DNA of 47,240 nucleotides from JAEELC01 sp963621965 (GCA_963621965.1 CAVFGN010000012.1:1-47240); one strand, 5' to 3'; shown: positions 1 through 9,367, counted from the first letter of the stretch. The notes: generated from the letters alone by a model not told the origin. Numbers and translations are program-made.

Positions 1-750
1 CTCTTTATGTACTTTTATTTTACCATATTCTTTTCTATAAATGAATTAGGAGTTTCATATTATAGAACATATAAAGTTTTTACATAATTAAAAAAAATAA
101 TTGTATTCACAAATCTAAGTCTGGGTATCTAAGATTTATCTATGTGTAAATCTATAAATAATTCATCTTCAGCCCATTTTTTCCTAGTTACTATAGTACC
201 ATTATAGACAAGTGTTCCAACGTAACACATGAAATAATTATATTAAAGTTTATAATGACACATTATAAATTTTAGAGTAATATAAAAAGCATAATTTGTA
301 AATAACATTTAATGAACCCTAAATATTCTTCCTTCTTTTTGAGAACCTTTAATAGAGCGCTATTAATATAAATCAAATTACTCGATATAAGGCTTTCTTT
401 TTTTGTTGCTAGACTTATTAAGGCTATAACCTTTTATAAACGCAATATATCGATTCCTAGTTCCCCATAATGTAAAAATATTCTATTAAGATCGCATCTT
501 CTTTATTGTTTTATAGTCTTCATTTTACAAATAAAGTATTTCTCCATTCAACCGTGCTTTTTCGTATATTTTTACCGTAAATTTTCAATAGATAATCTCA
601 TTAATTACTTCATAAGAATATTAGAATATTATGTGATAGTTACTCATTGAAATAAATTTATTATAAGGATAGATCATTGTAGTCAAATCGCAAAATTGTA
701 TAATAAAAGAAATACATGTGCATTTGAAACTTAAATTTTAAAAAATTAAA
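1..750. other. Gene-poor, probably decayed sequence
   Basis: No open frame of convincing length or composition covers this AT-rich stretch. Short readable islands occur on the minus strand, for example 129-230 and the 300-600 region, where peptide-like stretches are broken by stops in every frame. This looks like remnants of former coding sequence rather than an RNA gene. I see no tRNA cloverleaf, rRNA segment, CRISPR repeat or riboswitch-like fold. The htpG terminator hairpin ends the region. Confidence 0.5.
129..230 (-). pseudogene. Possible gene remnant, 33 codons
   Basis: An ATG at 230-228 opens a 33-codon frame closed by TAG. The peptide begins MCYVGTLVYNGTIV and ends ELFIDLHIDKS, a mixed composition with Trp, Cys and charged residues that reads like the C-terminal piece of a real protein. 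There is no clear ribosome binding site, and the sequence upstream on the same strand is interrupted by stops. It may be the tail of a decayed gene or a chance frame. I do not recognise the family. Confidence 0.25.
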
Positions 751-777
751 AGTAAACCTAGTTTACCTAAGTTTACT
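751..777 (-). terminator. Terminator after htpG
   Basis: AGTAAAC (751-757) pairs with GTTTACT (771-777). On the minus strand the stem is followed by a T-rich run (735-750). An alternative short stem uses the middle GTTTAC copy at 761-766. It lies just downstream of the htpG stop. Confidence 0.6.
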
Positions 778-796
778 AATAAAATTTATTTAATTA

Positions 797-2710
797 CTAT
801 TTTTTTAATGATTTAGTCATTAAATTAATTAATAATTCAGAGAATTCTTTAGGGTCAGATAAAGTCATACCTTCTTGGATTAATGCTTGATCATATAAAA
901 GTTTTGAGTAATCCTTTATAGAATCTTTATCCTCTTTATACGCTTCTTGCATTAAACCAAATAATTCGTGTTTAGGATTGATTTCAAGAATTCTATCAGC
1001 TTTAACTTGATTTGTACTATCTTGTTGGGCATTTAAAACTTTTTCCATTTCAAATGAAATACCGTCTCCACTAGATAAGCAACAAGCACTATCAGTTAAA
1101 CGACTCGAAATAACAACATCTTTAACATCACTTAAAGATCCTTTGATAGCTTCAAGCATCTCTTTGTTTTCTTCTTTCTTAGTTTCGATGTCTTTCTTTT
1201 CTTCATCACTAAGTAAATCTAGATCTCCTTGATTAATTGACTTAAATGGAGTCTTATCGTATTCACGAAGTACTTGAATCATAAATTCATCAACATGATC
1301 AGTTAAAACAAGTACATCGTATCCTTTATTCTTAACAATTTCAATTTGAGGAAGTCTATTAACAGCTTCTTTGTTTGCGCCACTCGCAAAATAAATATCT
1401 TTTTGGCCTTCCTTCATTTGTTCCTTGTATTCTTTTAAAGTAATCTTCTTATCACCTAATACTGTATCGAATAATAGAAGGTCTTGTAATTTTTCTTTTT
1501 TAGCACCGAAATCTTCGTAAACACCATACTTAATATTAATTCCATATGCATTAAAGAATTCATTATATTTTTCTCTATCTTTTTCAAGTAATTTCTTTAA
1601 CTCAGATAAAATCTTAGTTTCTACAGACTTAGCAATTAAAGTTAGCGATCTATCTTCTTGTAACATTTCACGGCTAATGTTTAAAGGCAAATCTTCTGTA
1701 TCTACAATACCTTTTACAAACTTTAAATAATCAGGAATTAATTCTTTACACTTATCAATTACAAATACGCCTTTAGTGTATAGTTGAAGACCTTTTTCAT
1801 AATTTGCATTATATAAATCATATGGAGCTTTCTTAGGAATGAAAAGTAGAGATTTATATGTTACATTACCTTCGACAGAAGCATTAATTGTAATAAGTGG
1901 ATCTTGCCAATCGTTGAACTTTTGCTTGTAAAATGAGTTAATTTCCTCATCTGTTACTTCACTCTTTGCTTTTTTCCAAATAGGCTTCATTGAGTTAATA
2001 GTTTCAAGCTCTAAAGTTTCCTCTTCCTTCTCATTACCATTTTCATCTTTTTCGCCTGTCTTATTATACTTAGTTACCCAAGTCTTAATAGGATATTTAA
2101 TATAATCAGAGTACTTTCTTACAAGTTCTTTAATTGTATATTCATCTAAATAATTGTCATAATTATTATCTTCAGTATTTTCTCTTAAGTGAAGAACAAT
2201 CTTAGTGCCTTCTTCAAGATTGTCTACCTCATCAATTGTATATGAATTTAAGCCTTCAGATACAAACTTATATCCTTTGTCACTAAGTGGAGATTTAGTA
2301 TAAACTTCAATTAATGAAGCCACCATAAAACCAGAATAGAAACCAACACCAAATTGACCAATTAGCTCTTCTTCAGTTTGCTTGTCATCTTTCTTATTTT
2401 CTTCCATAAATTCTTTAGTACCAGATTTTGCAATTGTACCAAGGTTGTTGATTAATTCATCATAAGTGAAACCAATACCATTATCACTAATTGTTAAAGT
2501 TCTGTCACTTTTATTAGCTTCAACCTTAATTTCATAATCTAAGTTCTTTATATTTTGATTAGTAAGACTTAAAAAGTGTCTTTTATCTATCGCATCGCTC
2601 GCATTTGAGATTAATTCACGCAAAAATATTTCTTTGTGTGTATATATTGAATTAATCATCATATCTAATAATTTCTTTGTTTCTGTTTTAAATTCAAATT
2701 TTTCTGACAT
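797..2710 (-). CDS. htpG: Molecular chaperone HtpG (Hsp90)
   Basis: Cytosolic ATP-dependent chaperone of the Hsp90 family, 637 aa, the usual bacterial length. The N-terminal GHKL ATPase domain is complete: LRELISNASDAIDK near residues 30-43 (with the catalytic Glu and Mg-binding Asn), DNGIGF near 76 and GQFGVGFYSGFMVA near 118. Middle and C-terminal dimerisation regions follow at normal length. The start ATG at 2710 has GGAGG about 9 nt upstream. It is monocistronic, with its own promoter at 2740-2768 and a terminator at 751-777. Unlike B. subtilis htpG, which is not an HrcA target, this copy has a near-consensus CIRCE over its promoter, so heat-shock control by HrcA is expected. Confidence 0.97.
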   Translation of the reverse strand: MSEKFEFKTETKKLLDMMINSIYTHKEIFLRELISNASDAIDKRHFLSLTNQNIKNLDYEIKVEANKSDRTLTISDNGIGFTYDELINNLGTIAKSGTKEFMEENKKDDKQTEEELIGQFGVGFYSGFMVASLIEVYTKSPLSDKGYKFVSEGLNSYTIDEVDNLEEGTKIVLHLRENTEDNNYDNYLDEYTIKELVRKYSDYIKYPIKTWVTKYNKTGEKDENGNEKEEETLELETINSMKPIWKKAKSEVTDEEINSFYKQKFNDWQDPLITINASVEGNVTYKSLLFIPKKAPYDLYNANYEKGLQLYTKGVFVIDKCKELIPDYLKFVKGIVDTEDLPLNISREMLQEDRSLTLIAKSVETKILSELKKLLEKDREKYNEFFNAYGINIKYGVYEDFGAKKEKLQDLLLFDTVLGDKKITLKEYKEQMKEGQKDIYFASGANKEAVNRLPQIEIVKNKGYDVLVLTDHVDEFMIQVLREYDKTPFKSINQGDLDLLSDEEKKDIETKKEENKEMLEAIKGSLSDVKDVVISSRLTDSACCLSSGDGISFEMEKVLNAQQDSTNQVKADRILEINPKHELFGLMQEAYKEDKDSIKDYSKLLYDQALIQEGMTLSDPKEFSELLINLMTKSLKK

Positions 2711-2739
2711 TATAATTTTCCTCCAAATTTAACATAAGT

Positions 2740-2768
2740 ATTATAATGCTTATTCTTGGCACTGTCAA
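2740..2768 (-). promoter_or_regulatory. SigA-type promoter of htpG
   Basis: On the minus strand there is a perfect TTGACA (2768-2763), a 17-bp spacer and a perfect TATAAT (2745-2740), about 30 nt before the htpG start. The -35 box lies inside the CIRCE element, so a bound repressor would block polymerase. Confidence 0.85.
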
Positions 2769-2782
2769 CATTTGAGTGCTAA
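2756..2782. promoter_or_regulatory. CIRCE operator (HrcA binding site)
   Basis: TTGGCACTG (2756-2764), nine bases, then GAGTGCTAA (2774-2782). The consensus is TTAGCACTC-N9-GAGTGCTAA, so 16 of 18 arm bases match and the spacing is exact. CIRCE is the operator of the heat-shock repressor HrcA. hrcA itself is not in the window. Confidence 0.9.
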
Positions 2783-2849
2783 TAATTTAAATTATTTTTT
2801 TCTAGTAAGAGAGCAAAAGTTTTAATATAATATAGGAAAGGTGAAAATT

Positions 2850-3497
2850 ATGATTGATACAATTAAATTTTATTCTCAAGACTTAAGAATACACGTGACT
2901 TGCTCAATACTACTTCCAAAAAATTATCATATTGAAAATAAGATATACAAACCATATTATTTTTTGTGTTTAAGAAATCCTTTTATAAAAGATACTGAAT
3001 ATATACAAGTTATAGACTATATAGATGAACCAGTAGTCGCAATCTACCCTACACAAGATTTAAAGAAAAATATTTTATTATTTGATATTTTAAATAAAGA
3101 ATATGACTATGCGTATCTATATCTTAATTTTATTATAAAAGAGCTAATTAAACGTTTAGAGGGTATTTATAGATTTAATAAAGACCCAAAAGAAAAAACT
3201 ATAATCGGGCAAAACGATTGCGCTTTAAGCGCTTTATTTAGTGCTCACTTATTTTCAAACGAAATTACAAATAGTGTTGCATTAGGGATTGATTTAAAAG
3301 AATACAATAAAATAAAGGTTAATTTACTATCTTTATTTGACCCAAATATAAATATTACATTTAGTTCTTTGGGTAGAGAAAAATTAACCCTATTAAACAA
3401 TTATTTAAAAGATTTTGGTATTAAGCATAGCGAAATCGTATCTGATACAACAGTTTTATCATATTTAAAGCGTAATGAACTTGCTTCTAGAAATTAG
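2850..3497 (+). CDS. Unrecognised protein, possibly a diverged esterase-like fold
   Basis: A 215-aa cytosolic protein without signal peptide or membrane segment. I chose ATG at 2850 because AAAGGTG ends 6 nt before it; a GTG at 2841 in the same frame is part of that Shine-Dalgarno. A TATAAT at 2826-2831 may serve as a -10 box. A stretch near residues 115-150 (GQNDCALSALFSAHLF) is laid out like the nucleophile region of enterochelin-esterase-type alpha/beta hydrolases, but there is no GxSxG serine, so a hydrolase function is doubtful. It diverges from htpG and converges on recN, with the two stop codons interleaved in one hairpin. Confidence 0.7.
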   Translation: MIDTIKFYSQDLRIHVTCSILLPKNYHIENKIYKPYYFLCLRNPFIKDTEYIQVIDYIDEPVVAIYPTQDLKKNILLFDILNKEYDYAYLYLNFIIKELIKRLEGIYRFNKDPKEKTIIGQNDCALSALFSAHLFSNEITNSVALGIDLKEYNKIKVNLLSLFDPNINITFSSLGREKLTLLNNYLKDFGIKHSEIVSDTTVLSYLKRNELASRN

Positions 3498-3501
3498 AAG
3501 C
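3483..3501 (+). terminator. Terminator shared by two converging gene ends
   Basis: GCTTCTA (3483-3489), loop GAAAT, TAGAAGC (3495-3501), followed on the plus strand by ATTTTTTATT. The stem contains both the plus-strand stop TAG (3495-3497) and the recN stop (3489-3487 on minus). The T run serves the plus-strand gene; the minus side has no T run. Confidence 0.75.
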
Positions 3502-5169
3502 ATTTTTTATTAGCTTTTTAGCCTCTATTACTGAAGTTTCTGAAACCTCTCCTTCAAGCATTATAGCTAATTCCTCTTCTCTTTTTTTATTGTCAAGTTT
3601 TATTACACGACTTACAATTTTGTTTTCATTTTCTACTTTTTTTATCAAATAGTGATTCATTGCAAGGCTCGCAATTATTGGATTATGTGTAATTAACAGT
3701 ATTTGGTTATGACGAGAATATTCTTTAATCAATGAACCAATTTTTTTACTTTGTGCGCCAGATACACCAGTATCTATTTCGTCTAGCACTAGTAAAAAGT
3801 TTTCTTTATCTTTAAGATTATATAACTTAAATCCTAACATTAATCTACTCATTTCGCCGCCGCTTGCAACTAAAGACATAGGTAGTAAATTACTTTCTTT
3901 ATTGAACCCAACTAGAAAATCGATTGTATCAATTCCTGAATCTAGAAATATTTGTGGATTTTTAAAATTCGAAGTATCTACATTATTAAATGACACTTTG
4001 AAATTTATATCTTTTAAATCGAGCCTACTAGCAAGCTCTTTTATTTCCTTTTCAAAATTTAGGGCTTCTTTTTTTCTATATGTCGATAATTCTAGTGCTA
4101 TATCTCTTGTATCATTAAAGATATTTTTTAGTTCCTCTTCTTCGTTTTTAATTAATGAATCATAATCAGTATCGCTAGAAGCAATCTCTTTAAGTTTACA
4201 TTGATAATCTAGAAGTTCATCATATGTTTTATGATATTTCAACATTAGATTTTTTATATCATTGTCTCTTTTATTAAGTTCTTCAAGCTCACTTGGGTCA
4301 AATGATAAAGTGTATAGTTTATCTTTCACTAAACTAAGCGTTTCACTCAATATGATGTAAGCTTCATCTAAACTGTTTTTCGTATTAACTAAATCTTTAT
4401 CATATTCACTTACTTTCTCTATTTTTTTTGAGATCTTCGAAATCACATCAATATCAAATTTTTCACCGTTTAAATTTTCGATAACTAAATTTAGAGCCTC
4501 ATATATCTTATCAAAATTTTTAAGTCGATTAATAGAGTCCTCTACATCTTCTAATTCTCCTTCTTCTAAATTAAAACTTGAAATTTCTTTGTACACTGCG
4601 CTCGCATAGGCTAAATCTTGTTCTCTAGATTCTTTTAATTTAATAAGTTCGCAATACCTTTTATATTTATTAAAACACAATTCTCTTTTAGCTAAATATT
4701 GATTTAATAACTTTGTATATGTTTTGTCCCCTGAAGACGTTATAAATGGTAAATAGTTTTCTTTACTTAATAATTTATAAGTATCAGTTTGACTGCATAT
4801 ATCGCCAAGTTTTTGACTAATTAAATTAAGTTTATTTAATGTAATTGTTTGATTGTTTACTTTAATAACACTTTTGTTTTTATAGATAAAACGTTCAATC
4901 GAAACATTTTCTTTTTTTTCAATCTCAAAATCTAAAAAAACTTCATCTAGTTCTTTTGAATAAGAAAAAAGGCCAAAAATATATGCATAGTTTGATCCTT
5001 CTCTTATCATATAAGAATCGCTTCTACTTCCAAGTAATAAAGAAATAGAATCAATTATTAAGGACTTACCAGCACCTGTTTGGCCTGTAAATACGTTAAA
5101 GCCATCATCTAAATCGAGTTCGATATTATCGATAATAGCAAAATTTGAAATTTTAATTTTTTTTAACAT
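3487..5169 (-). CDS. recN: DNA repair protein RecN
   Basis: SMC-like ATPase that acts at DNA double-strand breaks during recombination repair; 560 aa, the family norm. Walker A is GQTGAGKS near residue 29 (Gln replaces the common Glu). A long Glu/Lys-rich middle forms the coiled-coil arms. Near residue 435 come the ABC signature region (ASGGEMSRLMLGFK) and Walker B with the D-loop (LLVLDEIDTGVSG), then LLITHNP. It starts 4 nt after the tlyA stop, so it is translated from the dxs-tlyA-recN message. argR, which sits between tlyA and recN in Bacillus, is absent. The 3' end overlaps the convergent gene by 11 bp. Confidence 0.96.
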   Translation of the reverse strand: MLKKIKISNFAIIDNIELDLDDGFNVFTGQTGAGKSLIIDSISLLLGSRSDSYMIREGSNYAYIFGLFSYSKELDEVFLDFEIEKKENVSIERFIYKNKSVIKVNNQTITLNKLNLISQKLGDICSQTDTYKLLSKENYLPFITSSGDKTYTKLLNQYLAKRELCFNKYKRYCELIKLKESREQDLAYASAVYKEISSFNLEEGELEDVEDSINRLKNFDKIYEALNLVIENLNGEKFDIDVISKISKKIEKVSEYDKDLVNTKNSLDEAYIILSETLSLVKDKLYTLSFDPSELEELNKRDNDIKNLMLKYHKTYDELLDYQCKLKEIASSDTDYDSLIKNEEEELKNIFNDTRDIALELSTYRKKEALNFEKEIKELASRLDLKDINFKVSFNNVDTSNFKNPQIFLDSGIDTIDFLVGFNKESNLLPMSLVASGGEMSRLMLGFKLYNLKDKENFLLVLDEIDTGVSGAQSKKIGSLIKEYSRHNQILLITHNPIIASLAMNHYLIKKVENENKIVSRVIKLDNKKREEELAIMLEGEVSETSVIEAKKLIKNASNF

Positions 5170-5173
5170 TTAA

Positions 5174-5932
5174 TTACTCTTTCCTATAAGCTTTATTCAC
5201 AACTTCTAAGATGTTTACATCCCCCTTAGGTTTTGTTTCAATGATTGAAATGAATTCAATATTTCCACTTCCGCCTTTAATAGGTGATACATCAATCTTG
5301 CTTATATATAAATTATGCGCAAGAAGTTCGCTTTTTACTTTAGAAAGAATATCAAAATGTAATTTTTTATCTCTAATTACGCCTTTTTTTACCATAGTAC
5401 CTGCTTCAAACTCTGGTTTTATAAGGCAAACTAATTTATTTTCGTCATTTAAATATTTTTTAATCGCATCAACTAAATGAATAATAGATACAAAAGATAC
5501 ATCCATTACTAAATAATCAATTTTTTCTTTAATATTTGTATCTAGAATATTAGTTTCTGCTAAGTTTATAACACGAGAGTCGTTTTTAAGTTTCTCGTCT
5601 AATTGATCTTTACCTACGTCTACCGCATATACTTTTTTAGCCCCGTGCATCAACGCGCAATCTGTAAATCCACCTGTAGAAGCACCTATATCAAGTATAG
5701 TCTTATTTTTAAAATCAAGATTAAAAACTTGAATAGCCTTCTCTAATTTTAGTCCTCCACGTGATACATAAGGTATAGCGTTGATTATTTCAATCGAATC
5801 TTCTAAAGAAACATCAAGACTTGCTTTAGCTTGTTTTTTATTTACTAAAACGTGCCCGCTTTTAATTTCGTCTTGAGCACGACTACGTGATTTGAAATAA
5901 CCATTTTCTAATAAAAATATATCTAGTCGCAT
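5174..5932 (-). CDS. tlyA: TlyA-family rRNA 2'-O-methyltransferase
   Basis: An N-terminal S4 RNA-binding domain (MRLDIFLLENGYFKSRSRAQ, residues 1-60) is joined to an FtsJ/RrmJ-like methyltransferase domain with the SAM motif LDIGASTGGFTDCAL near residue 80 and VYAVDVG near 103. Family members methylate ribose in 16S and/or 23S rRNA; the old name haemolysin A is probably misleading. Length 252 aa is normal. The ATG at 5932 overlaps the end of dxs by 10 bp, implying translational coupling. It sits between dxs and recN as in other Firmicutes. Confidence 0.93.
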   Translation of the reverse strand: MRLDIFLLENGYFKSRSRAQDEIKSGHVLVNKKQAKASLDVSLEDSIEIINAIPYVSRGGLKLEKAIQVFNLDFKNKTILDIGASTGGFTDCALMHGAKKVYAVDVGKDQLDEKLKNDSRVINLAETNILDTNIKEKIDYLVMDVSFVSIIHLVDAIKKYLNDENKLVCLIKPEFEAGTMVKKGVIRDKKLHFDILSKVKSELLAHNLYISKIDVSPIKGGSGNIEFISIIETKPKGDVNILEVVNKAYRKE

Positions 5933-7761
5933 ATTCTTTTTAACTCCTCTAAAATAGACTCGTCATCTAAATTAAATTCCTTTTTTAGTTCTTCTACATT
6001 TCCTAAATCAACATAAGCATTTTGGCTAATTGCCATATGAGATAAATTGACATTAATATTATTAGTCCTAAAAAAATCATTTATAAGTGTATAAAGCGAG
6101 TTGTTTTCAACAACTGTTTCATAAACTAAAATGTTTTTATTTCGAAGAGTCAATAAATACTCGTAATCTATCGGATTAATAAATCTAGCATTTGTGACTT
6201 CAAAATCTAAATTGTTATCTTCGACTATTTTTAATATATTTAATACATCATATGAATAACTAATAACTACATTTTTGCTACGACTATGTCTTAAGGTCTC
6301 CCATGACATATCTTCAACTATTAGACCTGTATAATTATATATTTCGCTTCTTTTGGGAAATCTTAATACACACGGAAAATTAATATGTGATAAATATTCA
6401 AGTAGTGCACAAGTCTCTTCTAAATCTTTACCTTGCGCAATAACCATGTTTGGCATTGAGTTAAACATCGCAACATCATATATTCCTTGGTGGGTTGAAC
6501 CATCTCCTGAAACAAAGCCTGCTCTATCAATGCAAATAAGCACGTCAAGTTTTCTTCTTGAGATATCATTTAATATTTGATCATAAGCTCTTTGGGCAAA
6601 AGTAGAATACATGAATAATATTGGTTTTTGATTATTTAATGCAAGGGCAGCACACATTGTGGCCGCATGTTCTTCAGCAATTCCGACATCATAAACTGAA
6701 TTTGGAAATTTTTCTTTAATTTTTTTAAGCCTTGACCCTACAATCATTGCGGGGGTTACGCAGACAATTTGTTTTTCATTTTTTAAATCAATTAATTTTT
6801 TTGCGACAATATCAGAATAAGAGTGTTCATCTTCTTTCCATATTTTTTTGCTTTTTCCTGACTCAATATCAAACGGAGACACACCGTGAAAAGACCCTAT
6901 TTCATCGTCTTCAGCAAACTTATATCCTTTACCTTTAACAGTCTCAAAGTGTAAAACAACAGGACCTTTTTCATCTTTTGCACGTTTGAATGTTTTAATG
7001 ACTTGTTTTAAATCATTTCCGTTGTACGGTCCAAAATAATCTAGGTTCAAATCTTCAAAATAATTATCATGTTGAAAGAATGCTTTAAAGCCACGCTTAA
7101 TCCTATGAAATCTTTTTGTTATAAATTCTGGGAATATAAAATTCAAAGTTGCTTTAAATCCGTGATATAACTTGCTACGACGTAGTGCTTCAAACGTTTT
7201 AGATGTGCCGCCTACAAGTTTAGATATAGACATTCCGTTATCATTTAAAATAATAATAGGATGATTATCTTTGAACGTAGAAATGAAATTTAGCCCTTCA
7301 AATGCTTCTCCGTTAGAAATCGAAGCATCCCCGATAAGCGTAATAACATTATTAATATTTTCACCATTATTTTTGGCAATTAAAAAACCAGACATTGCGC
7401 TTATAGACGTTGATGAATGCCCACTCTCCCAAACATCATATTTAGATTCGTCATAATTAATAAATCCAGATAATCCGTCTTTTTTTCTAAGACGAGAAAA
7501 TTCTTTAGCACGTCCTGTTAAAATTTTATATGTGTAAGTTTGATGTCCTACATCAAAAATAAATTTATCATTAGGGTCATCAAATACATACATCATACCA
7601 ACAATTAATTCAACATCGCCTAAATTGCTAGATAAATGCCCACCATTATTTGATACATTCTCGATAATAAACTCTCTAATATCTTGACATAATATTTTTA
7701 ATTCTTTAATTGATAATTTCTTTAAAAACGTAGGATCTTTTATCTCTAAAAGATTAAACAT
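5923..7761 (-). CDS. dxs: 1-deoxy-D-xylulose-5-phosphate synthase
   Basis: A TPP-dependent enzyme that condenses pyruvate and glyceraldehyde 3-phosphate, the first step of the MEP isoprenoid pathway and a source of thiamine and pyridoxal precursors. I chose ATG at 7761 (612 aa) because AAGGG precedes it at good spacing; an in-frame GTG lies three codons earlier. Visible motifs are DVGHQTYTYKILTGR, GHSSTSIS, the TPP/Mg site GDASISNGEAFE followed by ILNDNGMSIS, and YDVGIAEEHAATMCAALA. The usual GDG of the TPP motif is GDA here, though the metal-binding Asp and the downstream Asn remain. ispA, often just upstream in Bacillus, is missing. It is followed directly by tlyA and recN. Confidence 0.95.
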   Translation of the reverse strand: MFNLLEIKDPTFLKKLSIKELKILCQDIREFIIENVSNNGGHLSSNLGDVELIVGMMYVFDDPNDKFIFDVGHQTYTYKILTGRAKEFSRLRKKDGLSGFINYDESKYDVWESGHSSTSISAMSGFLIAKNNGENINNVITLIGDASISNGEAFEGLNFISTFKDNHPIIILNDNGMSISKLVGGTSKTFEALRRSKLYHGFKATLNFIFPEFITKRFHRIKRGFKAFFQHDNYFEDLNLDYFGPYNGNDLKQVIKTFKRAKDEKGPVVLHFETVKGKGYKFAEDDEIGSFHGVSPFDIESGKSKKIWKEDEHSYSDIVAKKLIDLKNEKQIVCVTPAMIVGSRLKKIKEKFPNSVYDVGIAEEHAATMCAALALNNQKPILFMYSTFAQRAYDQILNDISRRKLDVLICIDRAGFVSGDGSTHQGIYDVAMFNSMPNMVIAQGKDLEETCALLEYLSHINFPCVLRFPKRSEIYNYTGLIVEDMSWETLRHSRSKNVVISYSYDVLNILKIVEDNNLDFEVTNARFINPIDYEYLLTLRNKNILVYETVVENNSLYTLINDFFRTNNINVNLSHMAISQNAYVDLGNVEELKKEFNLDDESILEELKRICD

Positions 7762-7849
7762 ATTATTCACACCCTTTTAAGTAATATACATATTAATTAT
7801 AAACGAAAACATAACTATTATAAAGTTAATAGTTAACAGGCAACGCAAA

Positions 7850-7878
7850 AAGGATAAAAGTATTTTACTCTTACCCTT
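7850..7878 (-). terminator. Terminator after xseB
   Basis: On the minus strand a 13-bp stem with two G-T wobbles (7878-7866 with 7862-7850), a 3-nt loop, then TTTTTGC. It separates nusB-xseA-xseB from dxs-tlyA-recN. Confidence 0.8.
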
Positions 7879-7883
7879 AAGTA

Positions 7884-8102
7884 TTATTCTTCGTTAAAAT
7901 CTTTCAAACCTTCATCAGTCATTATTTTAGTAACCATTTTTTGGTTTTTATCTAAAATTTGGTAACAAGTTTTAGAGATTTCAACGCCCTTTGTATATTC
8001 TTTTACAGCTTTATCTAAGTCTATATCGCGATTTTCCAAGTCAGACACAATTTGATTTAATTCTTCAATTAATTGTTCAAAACTTTTTTCATTATTTTCC
8101 AT
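7884..8102 (-). CDS. xseB: Exodeoxyribonuclease VII small subunit
   Basis: A small helical protein of 72 aa that assembles on XseA to form exonuclease VII, which degrades single-stranded DNA in both directions. The family pattern SFEQLIEELNQIVSDLE near the N terminus and a second helix with KAVKEYTKGVEISKTCYQIL are clear. I chose ATG at 8102 because GAGGT lies 8 nt upstream; an in-frame TTG at 8117 would be an unlikely start. It overlaps the end of xseA by 11 bp, suggesting coupled translation. Confidence 0.93.
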   Translation of the reverse strand: MENNEKSFEQLIEELNQIVSDLENRDIDLDKAVKEYTKGVEISKTCYQILDKNQKMVTKIMTDEGLKDFNEE

Positions 8103-9366
8103 CTTTATATACCTCAACTACTTTAGTATCAATAGAACCATCTTTAAATGTAACAGAAACAATATCATCAACTTTTACGTCACTAATTGACTTAATTAAA
8201 TGATCCTTACTATGCGCAATAGAAAAACCTTTATCCATAATTTTTAAAGGACTTAAGGCATCAAGTTTATTATTCAAATTAGAACAATTCAAACTCTTAT
8301 ATTCTAAAATTCGGTTAATATAAACATCTAAGTTATGTTTCAAATTATTAACAATATCTTTCTTTACAGATAAAACATTACTAAAGTTCGAATTTAATAT
8401 TTTAGCTAGTTTATCTACTTCAGCTTTATGATCATTAAGTTTATTAATAGGATTAGTTTTAGATAATTTTTCCTCTATGTTAGCTAGATTAATACTTTTA
8501 TCTTCAAAAATCTTATTTATATTAGTGTTTAATCTATTATAAAGAGTTTTAAGATTATTAAGTAAATCGATAATATTTGGTGTTACAAGTTCTGCGGCAG
8601 AGGTCGGTGTAGGTGCACGTAAATCAGAAACAAAATCTGATATAGTAAAATCGACCTCGTGTCCTACCGCGCTTATAATAGGAATATTAGAGTCATAAAT
8701 TGCATAAGCCACTTCTTCTTCATTAAATGGCCACAAATCTTCAAGAGAGCCACCACCACGACCTAAAATTAAAACATCACACAAAGCATCAAGATTGGCT
8801 TTTTTTATATTTGAAACAATACTATCTTTTGCATATTCACCTTGTACAAGAGTTGGATATAAAATAATTGTGCAAATAGGGTAGCGCCTAGAAATCGTTG
8901 TAATAATATCGTGTATTGCAGCACCAGTATCGCTCGTTAAAACACCAATGGTTTTTGGCCACTTTGGTATAGGTTTTTTATGTGCTACATCAAACAAACC
9001 TTTAGTCTCTAGTTCTTTTTTTAGTTTTTCAAACTTTAAATAAAGTTCCCCAATTCCACTTAAAGACATTTCATTAATGTAAAACTGATATTCACCAGTT
9101 TTTTCAAATGTGCGAACAAAACCTCTAACAATTACTTTATCTCCGTCTTTAGGTAAAAAGTTAAGATTTGAAGCAATACGTGAAAACATTACTGCTTTAA
9201 TTTCACTTGCTTCGTCTTTAAGTTTTAAATAAAGTGTTCCTGATGAATGACATTTAAAATTAGAAACTTCACCACTAAGCAAAATGTTCTCTAGGTTTTT
9301 ATCATAGTCAAACTTGTACTTAATATATCTATTTAAAGCGCTTATTGTTAAGCATTTATCTTCCAT
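8092..9366 (-). CDS. xseA: Exodeoxyribonuclease VII large subunit
   Basis: The catalytic subunit of exonuclease VII, 424 aa from ATG at 9366. An N-terminal OB fold (residues about 5-95, with the GEVSNFKCHSSGTLYLKLKD motif) binds single-stranded DNA. The catalytic domain has IGVLTSDTGAAIHDI, ILGRGGGSLEDLWPFNEE and SAVGHEVDFTISDFVSDLRAPTPTSAAE. A long helical region follows and carries the XseB subunits. The start is 1 nt after the nusB stop and just ahead of the overlapping xseB. Confidence 0.96.
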   Translation of the reverse strand: MEDKCLTISALNRYIKYKFDYDKNLENILLSGEVSNFKCHSSGTLYLKLKDEASEIKAVMFSRIASNLNFLPKDGDKVIVRGFVRTFEKTGEYQFYINEMSLSGIGELYLKFEKLKKELETKGLFDVAHKKPIPKWPKTIGVLTSDTGAAIHDIITTISRRYPICTIILYPTLVQGEYAKDSIVSNIKKANLDALCDVLILGRGGGSLEDLWPFNEEEVAYAIYDSNIPIISAVGHEVDFTISDFVSDLRAPTPTSAAELVTPNIIDLLNNLKTLYNRLNTNINKIFEDKSINLANIEEKLSKTNPINKLNDHKAEVDKLAKILNSNFSNVLSVKKDIVNNLKHNLDVYINRILEYKSLNCSNLNNKLDALSPLKIMDKGFSIAHSKDHLIKSISDVKVDDIVSVTFKDGSIDTKVVEVYKDGK

Positions 9367-9367
9367 A

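Noticed and set aside
3902..4165. Open frame of 87 codons on the plus strand within recN
   Set aside because: It is antisense to a clearly conserved RecN coding region, Ser/Phe-rich as expected for a shadow, and has no ribosome binding site.
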